Assembly: GCA_033182465.1 (NCBI GenBank)
Contig: CP137319.1
Location: 1,674,001 to 1,738,000 of the forward strand
DNA length: 64,000 nt
DNA from: Sanghuangporus weigelae
Lineage: Eukaryota > Basidiomycota > Agaricomycetes > Hymenochaetales > Hymenochaetaceae
Reading direction: 5' to 3'
The translations under genes and the position numbers were made by a program. The number at the start of each line of letters is the position of its first letter. The stretch's first letter is position 1. Positions 23,219 through 33,492 of the stretch are shown in pieces. The notes below the pieces were generated by a model. It ran no database searches. It was not told the origin of the DNA and saw only the letters and a list, made by a program, of their open reading frames with translations.

Positions 23219-26200
23219 ATGGAAGTAGCACAGCCTGAGCATTTTTGACGAGGCCGTAGGCTGGGCGATAATGCTCGAAAGATTCTTGTGAATCTGAGCC
23301 AATACTACCCAGCGATTACACTTGTGAGTCACTCAGGAGTTTCATTAGCGACCCTGTACAGAGTTCTAGATTCTTACAGGCGGAACGGCGATGTTCATGC
23401 GCACAGACTTGTGGGTCCCGGAAGGCGAAGACTTCTTGGATATGAGGACACGAGGGTGCGCGGTGTAGCACACTGGCCCCTCCTGTGCCAGTACACTCAT
23501 ACTATGACTCCCTCCCACTGTAGATACTATATCCCAGTGCCACCTACACCTCAGAGTGTGAGGGCATACTCCTACTGCACTCAAGACACCATTTGAGCAT
23601 GTTTCCACCAATTCCAGCACATGTACTGTACTGCGGCACCCTCCTAAGGCCCAGATCGATCTGCCGATGGCTCTCCAACACTCAGACAGGTCTGCCGTCA
23701 ACTCCTACCCAGCACCAGGCACTATAGGACACATCCCTCAGTGACTACAGGCTGCTAATCTTACAATTTACTATATATACAGCCTTGCAGCGACTCTGGA
23801 TGCCTCCGAGTCAGCCCCCCATGGCGCCAATCAATGCGGCGGACACTCAGACATCCTCAGGTACCCTCGCCGATGCCTCCTACAGCTTTCCAAGCAGTCC
23901 CTCATTGCCTAGGGAGCTATATATTGTCATATGTGCTTACATGCCGCATTACGACATATCTAGCGCCGATCCATCAGTCCCCCGCAGCACCGCCGCTCCA
24001 GCCACTCATATTAGTCACTAGGGATTGCCCACACTCTGTATTGAGTGCCGCTGACGCATCGGACACCTCAGGGACATTGACTGATGCGCCCCTTGTCTCA
24101 TCTACGCAATATTAGCCTCCAATCATCGGCTCCGATGTTTCCTGACTTCCCCCTGATGCGGTGGCCCCCATTAGACCATGTATAGAAGGTTGGCATGTGG
24201 TACATTGGCGTGCCAAGCCCCCAACTCACGCCGCCGAGCCCAACTCCACTGGTGCCTGTATTATTGCAGATACTCGATATTTCATGCTATTGAATGCCCC
24301 CCTCACATTGCCCAGATTTCACCTGGGCGCTCTGGCAGTGGCCCTTGGTGACCCAGATGACTCAGGAGATGTTGTCAGACAGTAGGACATGTCGGCGACA
24401 GCAGCAGAGTATATATAGAGCTTATATTAGGTTGGTAGACAAGAGACGATCATCTGAGAGAGCATGTACCAGACCGAGCGCCGGAGTTCGAGATATCCCT
24501 CACTCTGAGTCTCCCCTCATGTACTGAGCCTCCCCCTTGACTATATATTATCCTTGACATCTCCTCTTGCTTGACTCACCATTCTATTTGCCTTCGCCAC
24601 CTCTGATACACCTCAGCCGCTCTGACATTCAGTGAGTGAGTAGAAGCTCGGGATTTAACCCTGAGCTTTCTTCACCCCTCTTGTACCTTGTCGGCGCCCC
24701 TCTATTTGACATTGGTGATCCTCCAGCGACCCAGGCTTCTTATCAGACTCCCCTGCGCCGTCCTTTCCAGCCTTTCACTCCAGTTTATTCCATATATTGA
24801 TCTTATACGGTCTTTTCCTTTCATCTATCGCGTTTACGCTACTTCGGTGGACTCGTGTGGCCTCCCCCTCATTCCTGCAGCCCTCTATTTGACGTCGGCG
24901 GCTATCCAGCGACACAGGCATCATACCAGACGACCCAGTGGCGCCTTCTCCACCCACTTGCTCCATTTTATCCCTTATATTCATCTTATACAGTCCTGCC
25001 AACCCTGTGTCTGAGTTTCCACCACATCGGCAGCCTCCTGTAATCCCCCCTCTTGGGCAGCGACCCTATTAGCCTATCCCTTTCATACTTCGGCATCCCT
25101 ACACCCCTCCATCATGTCTCCAACGGTTCCTGGCATCTGCTAGGTAGTGGGGATTTAGAGTCTGATAGCGTCGGCATCTCATTTTCGGAGGTTTCTTCAT
25201 ACATTCAGCACCCTTTGTAGGACGGACACTGGTAGTGCCTTCAGAGACACACACCACCCACTACAGCGGTTGTGCTCGTTCCATTTGATCTATATCAACT
25301 CTTCCGCCAAGTTCCTTGTTGGCTCCTTGCAGTATCGCAATGATGCATACCTCAACAAACTACGAGATCAGATCCGAGAGAGACGTGGTCGAGACGTTTT
25401 GCTTCTGACAATATATTGAGCGTTGACTTGTGCGGGCTTCAGTCTAAAGTTGGTGAGGAGTGTGTTTCCATTCGGCGGGTGATGCATGGCGTGCTCACTT
25501 GCTAGTTCTTTAGATCTCGAAGAGAGCTTTGGAGAGAAGCAAACTGTTGTGTGCTCAGTATCTGGCCCGTATAGGTACTCACTATACCACGGATCAACTG
25601 GTCTTTGTCAACAAGAGTGCTGTGGACCGTCGGGTGTTTCATCGGGGTCAAGCGTGGGCGCTGAAGGGTAATCGAGCATGTCGAAAGCAGTTTTTCGTGC
25701 ACAAGACTAGGTGAGTTTGATCATGATGATGCTGTCTAGCGTGCGATTGAGTGGCACCTCAATTATCCAGGTACTCTCTCTTACACGCTATTAGCATTGA
25801 CGGCATGGTCGACTGCGTGGTGGTTCAGGGTGCTTTCAACACGAGACTCTTCACAGAATTCATCTCAGGTCTTCTTGATAAGATGAACCACTTTCCTCTT
25901 CTGCGGTCAGTCATTGTCATGGACAACTGCACAATACACAAAGCTCCCGAGATCAGGGAGCTTATAGAATCTAGGTCATTTGCATTCTCTGTTACTCACA
26001 GTGATTCGTCTGATCTGATCTCTCTTTGTCTAGAGGCGCAAAGCTGGAATATCTGCCCCCGTACTCGCCCAACTTCAATCTGATCAAGCTCGCATTTTCT
26101 GTGATCAAGGCCAGGCTTCGAAGGCTGGGACAAAATGAGCAGATTGGCAACTGGATCGTTTGCCAGCTGTACACACAAGCATACTGCATTACTGCTCACG

Positions 26201-26247
26201 ACAGTCGCTCGTTCTTTCGTCATTCAAGGTATGATGTTCCGGAATGA
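23219..26247 (+). pseudogene. Tc1/mariner (DDE) transposase, left copy, inactive
   Basis: Starts at ATG 23219 (MEVAQPEHF). Two helix-turn-helix segments (SGVSLATLYRVLDSYRR; the second near 25,340-25,430) precede the DDE catalytic domain. Typical boxes are QLVFVNKSA, SVIVMDNCTIHKAPE and LPPYSPNFNLIKLAF. Short GT-AG introns lie after the first catalytic box and before GAKLEYLPPYSP. Two of the three catalytic acids are lost: Asp to Asn in VFVNKS and Glu to Lys in NLIKLAF, both by G-to-A transitions. An early TGA replaces a CGA present in T2, and R3 interrupts exon 1. It cannot encode an active enzyme. The frame runs on past the arm boundary to a stop at 26245. Confidence 0.8.
23464..25265 (+). 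mobile_element. R3, long LTR-like unit (R family) inside T1
   Basis: The 1,802-base unit begins TGTAGCACACTGG and ends CCCACTACA, with a perfect 4-base duplication GCGG (23460-23463 and 25266-25269). The intact counterpart in T2 shows the empty site. It has the TATA-like stretch GAGTATATATAGAGC near 24,407. Its terminal CTACA is the best preserved R 3' end in the window. Confidence 0.85.
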
Positions 26248-27211
26248 AGTGTCAATCCTTTGCTATATGCATTACCGCTTGTGGTCAAATGTCAGCTATG
26301 TACATACATATATGTCTATGGTTCTAGATAGCTACTTTTGTCCTTTTATCTGACCAGTTCAATTCTCTATTTGTTTAGATCATCTTTGACGAAGAGAAGC
26401 ACACTTGCTGCAAGTGCGTGCATCACCTGCATTTCATCTTCTGCTGCAAATTTGAGCAAGTCATCAAGTGATAACTGTCCAAGCACAGGGTCGATGCGGA
26501 CGTAACCTTGTTTCTTGAGAATCTCTGCAAACACCACGAAGTTTGATCGATCGCGTTCCCTCACAGGATCATCTTTGCAAGTCTTGAGCCAAATATTGAC
26601 AAGTGGATAGTTTGGCATGACAGGGCGACGGGGGAATGCTATCTCTGAGTGTTGCTGGTATGTACGTGCTCGTTTTGAACGTGAATGTGAGCACCTGTAC
26701 CTTTCCTCCAATATGGAACTCCTGCTGTCGGACCTCCGCCGCCTGTAATGGCGGGCCCTTGATCGAGATTGGCTTCAGTAATAGTGGCGACTGTGCCTAT
26801 GCCTGCTTCTGGAAGAAGACCTCAAGGAATGTCGCCCATGACAACCACAGCATCTGATCCACCCTTGGCTTCTATGATTTTTGTGTTTCTTCGAGCGGTA
26901 AGAATAGGTATCGGTACTGTCAGAGGACAGGGACTGATCGCGTCCCTTTCTCGGTTGGACTGGAGGCAGCGACTTCTCATGAGCAATAGTATCGGGGCCG
27001 GTTTAATCAGAAGTTTGCTTTCTCTGCCTCATATAATCGCCCATTTTGAATTGTTCTGGGATTGCTGTAGTTATCACTCCATGCGTGCCAGCCAACTGTC
27101 AGTTGACAATGTCAATCCTGCCCTTCCCGGGAAGATAAACTGGAGACTAACCTTCATTCTGGCATGGTCGGCATACTGGTTAGCAGTATATTGCTGGTGT
27201 CAGCCGTCCGG

Positions 27212-30187
27212 TGTAGCGCACATCACTATTCTGGGCGTCAGGGGTCAAGTATTGTACATACCTCACCAGTGTCCAACACACTGGTGTATCACCTGCCCGA
27301 GTGACTCCAACAGTCACAAAGGGTGTATACGACTCAATTCGATCCTTCTGAGCGGTCCACCATACCTTAGGACGCGCCCAAGACTTTGTACATATCTTGG
27401 CTCAGCCCATTTCACTTTCTATTGCACATATGTCACATTCCAAGACCCCGATGAAACTCCTGTGGGCGTTCTGATACCGGACAGGGAATATAAAGTTCGA
27501 AGGGGCTGTCCTAGAATACCTTTGAGTAGTTTGCAGAGAGATACACCTAGACCAAAGGCAAGTGGAAATGAAGGGATAATGGAATATACGAGAGAAGGGT
27601 TGTATGAGGGCTGAGGAACGCGTGGGAAGCGCTCGAGGAAGGATTCCGAGGATGGGCTTCTCCCGAGATTGATGGTGGCGGTGCAAAGGCTAAATCGACT
27701 CTCCGGCTCAACTGCGAGCTCTGGACTAAAGCCGACTTACACAAGGCACAAAACTAATCTAACTAAGGCTACGCTAGTCGAACCACCAACTCGAATGTGA
27801 CTAATCGACCGTGCTAACTCACTGGGAAGCGACGGCAGCCGATCTCACTCGGAGTCTAAAGTGTCGGAACACGGCGTAACGATTTGAAACGCGATATGAA
27901 GGACGGGGACGGTAACTGAGTGACCTTAACGTGATACAAGAGACGGAGGGACTTTACGGTGATGGAAAGGGATAATATGGTGTCCTTTTCCGACGACAGT
28001 GGAGAGGGGAAGGTGTTACGAGACCGAAAGCACGCGGCACGCTAAATAACTGGGTTACGAGCGAAACCAGCGAAACCGATTGGAACACGCAATGAAGTTT
28101 CGATCCGGATGACAGAGACAGGATGGGTCCTTTATACGAACCAGGCGAACTATACGAACATACGAACGGCTCTGCTGCGAAGAGAGGTCACCGATCGACT
28201 GTACAGAACACGAAATATCGTATATTATGCTTTAGAGACGAGAGAGTTTTCTATGAGCAAGAAGAACTCGAAGCTGGGGGACTCGAGACCGTCTGAGAAC
28301 TCCCCCTCTCCACTACGAGAGTCGTGCTAAATTTATACTAAGCGTCCAAACTGAGCCTCCCATCGGTCAGAAAACATAAGCTATAAGAAAAAGGGGAACG
28401 CATATCACTTATCCACCATGGAGAGGGGCGCATATGAATGGTTAAGGGACCCATAAAACAGAAAGAAACAATACTAAGCATGGTCGGAACGAGAGCATAA
28501 AGAAATAAACGGGACGCATATAGAAAGGTGAGATCATAAGCGAAGCCTTCGGAACCGGGTGTCTTTGAGCGGAACGAGTCGGAACTTGGGGAAAAGACTT
28601 GGAAAGACCTCGGCTAGCCTTACAGGGCAAATCTGCGACATTTTGAATGGGAGAGGGACTGTGGACGACGCTGCAGGGTCAAATCTCTTTGTCAGGAGTA
28701 CGGATCCGGGATCCAGAGACTTGTGATTGACGTGTGTAGGATCGTCGCGTGATTCTTCCGCCGTGTCTTATATGATGGCCGATCACGGAACGGTGCACGT
28801 GCCATTTAGACTATGGCGTTCTTGCTAAGTCCCCTCGCTCCAGCGAAACCAGTCGGAACCGGGCGAAACCAGTCGGAATACCGCGGAACTGGTCGTAACG
28901 ACTTCGTACACTCCCAAGCTTTAGTCTTACTCTTCACCGAAGACCCGTTAATACTGCACGATAGGCGCCACGCCATATTTTGTTGTCCATACTTTGTCAC
29001 ACTACCACTCGCTGACCTCCACCTCAGTCACCCGAGCGGATATCGGCACTCTGAAGCCTGGATAGGCCTTTTCATCAGCGTTTCACACTGCCAGGGATCA
29101 TTCCGACCTGTTTCGAGGTACCCAACAATCGCATACCTTCATCCCAGATGTTCCACGAGGTGCGCTCCATTGTTCGAACTTGGCCAAAGTGGTCTCCGAG
29201 GTTTGGACTTCCGATCGGAGTTCGCCGACTGGTACATCCGTTCGATCTCTCTGTCCGGTTTGTTCACCGACTTGGTTGCGTGGTTTGGAGGACCCTTCCT
29301 GGACAGTTTTTATGTTGTTTCACATTGCCTTGCAGTCCGTCTGACCCTTATTGCGTCAGTTTCACACTCCTTGCTATGATTTCATCCCATTTCACAGTTT
29401 CCTGTAGTCCACTAGACTTCTGTCTTGTCGGTTTCACACTCCTTGTTGTGGTTTTATTACGTTTCACCTCACGTCTTGTCACGATCCTCCCCCAGTCCCA
29501 GGTCAGTCATTTTGTACATGTTTTGGACCCCCATAGTTTATAAAACCTGCCCAGATGTCGTAGTTTTCAGATAGCGAATACCAGAGATCTGTTCAGCGCA
29601 CACATCCTCTGTTCCGAAGCCTCTCAGACTGTCCTGACCGACTCTGTCAGTCATAGAAAGCCGTAGTACCCACCTTGGGTGTCTCGTCTTCCTTGCCTAG
29701 ACTAGTCTGGACGTCCCGGAGGTGACTCGGATACTCTCAGCTTGTCTTCTTTCTTCGTCGACTCATCTTCGAGGTGATCAAGTCGCTGAAGTATTCACTC
29801 GGTTCACCACAGCACGTCTGATTTGGTCTCCCTAGACAACCATTGAGTGTCACATCTTGCCTACGTGTATTCGCTCCCCCTTTTCTTCCCTTTTTAGATA
29901 GGTTGCCATTGCTTGGTCACACGAGAATGGACCTAGACGCTCATTTACATCCCATCCCTCCGATAGTTTACACTGACCGTTCTGGCTGGAGGTATTCTGA
30001 CTATCCACGGTTCCTACAGAGTAGGCTGGAGTCTTGGTCTGTCTCAAGGGAGTCTTCCAGATCACCTTTCTTTGTTCGGTTTCCCCAATTTGTTCTTGCT
30101 CGCTCCCTATAGGATCGAACGCCCTAGTCTGCTAGGATCGCACCTACAGACCTAGTCCGATCGTCCACCCACCCTATTGATCATACA
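27212..30187 (-). mobile_element. X2, long LTR-like unit (X family) carrying Y2
   Basis: On the minus strand it begins TGTATGATCAAT and ends GCGCTACA, with a perfect 4-base duplication CCGG (27208-27211 and 30188-30191). Net of Y2 it is about 1.5 kb. It is closely similar to X1 and inverted relative to it. It interrupts gene G1. Confidence 0.85.
27452..28936 (-). mobile_element. Y2, long LTR-like unit (Y family) inside X2
   Basis: 1,485 bases, nearly identical to Y1 and inverted relative to it. The ends are TGAAGAG...GTTTCA read on the minus strand, with a perfect 4-base duplication CCGA (27448-27451 and 28937-28940). It landed near the 3' end of X2, a different position from Y1 in X1, so the two are independent events. 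The G+C-rich, CpG-rich composition shows it is young. Confidence 0.85.
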
Positions 30188-30661
30188 CCGGATGAACAAA
30201 ACAAACATCTTCCGTGTGCTTATTGCAGGCAAGGTTTTGTTTTATCTCTCGTATAATTGGGGTGAGTATCTCCTCCTCAGTGACCTTCTTTTGGAATAGT
30301 GGATCTGTTGGGGCTGTCGAATTCTTCGTTGCGGCTGCAGTACCACGCTTTTGCATTGTCTTTGAAAAGCTTGGGTAATAAGATAACAAGAACACTCTAG
30401 GTGACCTAACTAAACCTACTTTTCCTTCATTCATATCCTCGAAAACAATCTCGCAGGCAATATTTTCCTTCTTCTGCTTCTTCTTTTGCTGTTGGATGTA
30501 ATCCTGCATATCTGCTCTGAGTTCCCGAAGATTGTCGGTTGTTTCGATATACTTTCGTGGCAATTTATTCCCATTCTTCTTGAACCAAGGTGCAGTATAG
30601 CCCAGCGCAACAGCTGCATAATGGCGATGTAGAATTTCAGCGACGTTTCTGCATACATTGT

Positions 30662-32452
30662 TGTAGTGGGTGGTGTGTGTCTCTAAAGGTGCTACCAATG
30701 TCCGTCCTACTATGGGTGCTGAATGTATGAAGAAATCTTCAAAAACGAGATGCCGACACTATCAGACTCTAAATCCCCACTACCCGGCAGGTGCCAGGAA
30801 CCATTGGAGATGTAATGGATGGGTATAGGGATGCCGCAGTATGAAAGGAATGAGCTAATATGGCCACCGCTCGAAAGGGGGGATCACAGGAGCCTGCTGA
30901 TGTGGTATAAACTCGGTCACAGGAAGGTATGGATCGTATAAGACAAATATAAAGGATAAAATGGAGTGAGTGGGTGGAGAAGGTGCCGCTGGGTCGTCTG
31001 ATAGGATGCCTGTGTCGCCAGATGGCCGCCGACGTCAAATAGGGCAAGCAGGAATGAGGGGGAGGCTGCACAAATCTGCCGAAGTAGCGTAAACGTGATA
31101 GATGAAAGGAAAAGACCGTATAAGATCAATATATGGAGTGAAAGGCTGGAAAGGATGGCACAGGGGAGTATGATAAGAAGCCTGGGTCACCGAAGGATCG
31201 CCAATGTCAAATAGAGGGGCACCGACGAGGTACAAGAGGGGTGGAGAAAGCTCAGGGTTAAATTCCGAGCTTCTACACACTCGCTGAATGTCAGAGCGGC
31301 CGAGGCGTATCAAAGATGGCGAAGGCAAGTAGAATAATGAATCAAGCAAGAGGAGATGTCAAGGATGGTATATAGTCAAGAGGGAGGCTCAGTACATGAG
31401 GGGAGACTCAGAGTGAGGGATATCTCGAACTCCAGCACTCGGTCTGGTACATGCTCTCTCAGATGATGGTCTCCTCTAAGATGATCTTAGCTCTATATAT
31501 ACTCTACTGCTGTCGCTGACATGCCCTACTGTCTGACAACATCTCCTGAGTCATCTGGGTCACCAAGGGCCACTGCCGAAGCACCCAGGTGAAATCTGAG
31601 AGTAGCAATGTGAGGGGGGCATCCAATAGCATGAAATATCGAGTATCTGCAATAACACAGGCGCCAGCGGAGTTGGGCTTGGCGGCACAAGTCGGGGGCT
31701 TGGCATGCCAATGTACCACATGCCTACCTTCCATACATGGTCTAATGGGGGCCACCGCATTGGGGGGAAGTTGGGAAACGTCAGAGCTGATGATCGGAGG
31801 CTAATATTGCATATATGAGACAAGGGGTGCATCAGTCAGTGTTCCTGAGGTGTCCAATGCATCGGCGGCACTCAATACAGAGTGTGGGCGATCCCTAGTG
31901 ACTAATATGAGTGGCCGGAGTGGCGGTGCTGTGGGGGACTGCTGGATTAGTGCTAGATACGTCGTAACTAGGCATGTGAGCACATATGACAATATATAGC
32001 TCCCTAGGCAATGAGGGACTGCTTGGAAAGCTGTAGGAGGCATCGGCGAGGGTACCTGAGGATGTCTGAGTGTCCGCCGCATTGATTGGCGCCATGGGGG
32101 GCCGACTCAGAGGCATCCAGAGTCGCTGCAAGGCTGTATATACGGTAAATCGTAAGATCGGCAGCCTGTAGTCACTGAGGGATGTGTCCTATAATGCCTG
32201 GTGCTAGGTAGGAGTTGTCGGCAGACCTGACTGAGTGTTGGAGAGCCATCGGCGGATTGATCTGGGCCTTAGGAGGGCGCTGCAGTACAGTACATGTGCT
32301 GGAATTGGTGGAAACGTACTCAAATGGTGTCTTGAGTGCAGTAGGAGTATACCCTCACACTCTGAGGTGTAGGTGGCACTGGGATATGGTATCTGCAGTC
32401 AGAGGGAGTCGTAGTATGAGTGTACTGGCACAGAAGGGGCCAGTGCACTACA
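30662..32452 (-). mobile_element. R4, long LTR-like unit (R family) inside G1
   Basis: On the minus strand it begins TGTAGTGCACTGGCC and ends CCACTACA, 1,791 bases. The flanking words TTGT (30658-30661) and TCAT (32453-32456) differ, but both derive from TCGT by one CpG transition on either strand. It is similar to R3 throughout. It splits the coding sequence of G1. Confidence 0.8.
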
Positions 32453-33184
32453 TCATACATGTTGTCAAGTGGCTGTATTGTCATTTTGTGTAAGGCACGC
32501 CCATCATCAATGAGCACAGTGAATGGGTGATTTTCAGCCACAGTTTCCTTGGATTTCCGACTGCACACAGGCGTCGATGTCATAACATGAGAACTTTCCC
32601 TCTCACCTGAGAAAGGATCAGTATAATACAGGACTTTGATTGGTTTGTATATTCACCATCAACTTCATCTGATCCTGTCAGTGTTTGTTTCTCAGAAGGC
32701 GGAGAGGTTTCGTGTACTGCCTCAATCTGATCATCACCACTGTCATCATCTATCAGGCCCACAATATTGAGCTGTGATGGTTCCTCTTCTTCGTAGAGGT
32801 AGGTCAAATCATTGCGGTCAATGGCCGCCAACCACATCTCTGATCGAACATTCTGGTAGGCAATTCAGAAAGGCAGCACAGCAACAAGGAAAAAATGGAC
32901 ATCCTTACCTCCTGATCCTGTCTTGTGAAATTTTCAGTGACAACAACCCTCTTTGTTGGAGGTCGACCTCTTTTCTGCACCGGCACATCGCTCTTGGGTA
33001 TAGGGCCCGGATTCTTCCTGTTCTTCACCACTGTCAGTGCATCCTTTGCCTTCTCAGTAGGTTTTTTTGTCCGAGAGCCTCTGCCCTCAAGGGAGGATGG
33101 CTTAGAACAGCTGGCCACTTTCTGTGGTGACCCTTCTGGGAAGCATGAAAACATGGGGGAAAAAGATACTCTGATTTTTGCCAT

Positions 33185-33492
33185 ATTATATATGAGCGCG
33201 CACTCTGACATAATTCGGTAAGCAATAATTCGCACATGTTGAGCAGCCTGCCAGCATCTTGTACGTACAGGTACTGTGCGCTCTGGTCGCGCCTCCCACT
33301 ACGACATGCGTAGGGGGTGGCATCATTGCGACTGAGTTTCCATGGTTGAGGAGCGATACCAGCAACTTGGCGCTCTTGGCTATGACTTATCAAGGTTTGA
33401 TTTTGGGGTATATAAACCCTCAGCCCACCCACTCAACACAACTGACCCCCCAACTCACTTGCTCACAGCCAGCCACTACCATCACTTCGCCA
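33185..33492. promoter_or_regulatory. Divergent promoter region of G1 and G2
   Basis: About 300 bases separate the two start codons. For G2 a TATA box, TATATAAA, lies at 33409-33416, followed by a C/A-rich leader. For G1 the A+T-rich CATATTATATATG lies at 33182-33194 and overlaps the first candidate ATG, so G1 may really start at the next in-frame ATG about 30 bases downstream. Confidence 0.5.

Larger units (their letters stand above)
22522..26200 (+). mobile_element. T1, left Tc1/mariner arm (interrupted by R3)
   Basis: A DNA transposon of the IS630/Tc1/mariner group. From the outer end it has the terminus CAGCC, about 700 bases of subterminal sequence with two copies of TGCAAAAATCT.G.TG.CAT 177 bases apart, and then the transposase gene. 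R3 (23464-25265) is inserted in the first exon with the duplication GCGG. Outside R3 it matches T2 (36573-38446, inverted) almost base for base, and most differences are C/T or G/A transitions. Confidence 0.8.
26367..33184 (-). pseudogene. G1, unknown gene with AT-hook-like motif, split by R4 and X2/Y2
   Basis: A multi-exon gene of no recognised family. The N-terminal part (33184 to about 32,900) is basic and holds KRGRPPTKR, an AT-hook-like DNA-binding motif. Next come an acidic stretch (EEEEPSQLN, DDDSGDDQ) and a segment continuing as TIQPLDNMY, where R4 interrupts. Beyond R4 it reads NVCRNVAEILHRHYAAVALG, with a Gln/Lys-rich helix, up to VCFVHPDG, where X2 lies, then HQQYTANQYADHARMK and a Gly/Pro-rich part, ending in LLKFAAEDEMQVMHALAAS. 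Introns of 50-60 bases with good GT-AG sites are visible, for example near 32,620 with branch TACTGAT. Stops and frame changes downstream of X2 add to the two insertions. It sits head to head with G2 inside the composite unit. An origin as a host gene or as mobile cargo cannot be decided here. Confidence 0.55.

Noticed and set aside
26769-27614. A 281-codon plus-strand frame, one of the longest in the left half
   Set aside because: It runs through part of G1 in antisense, across the X2 end and into Y2, so it spans three unrelated sequences and is a chance frame.
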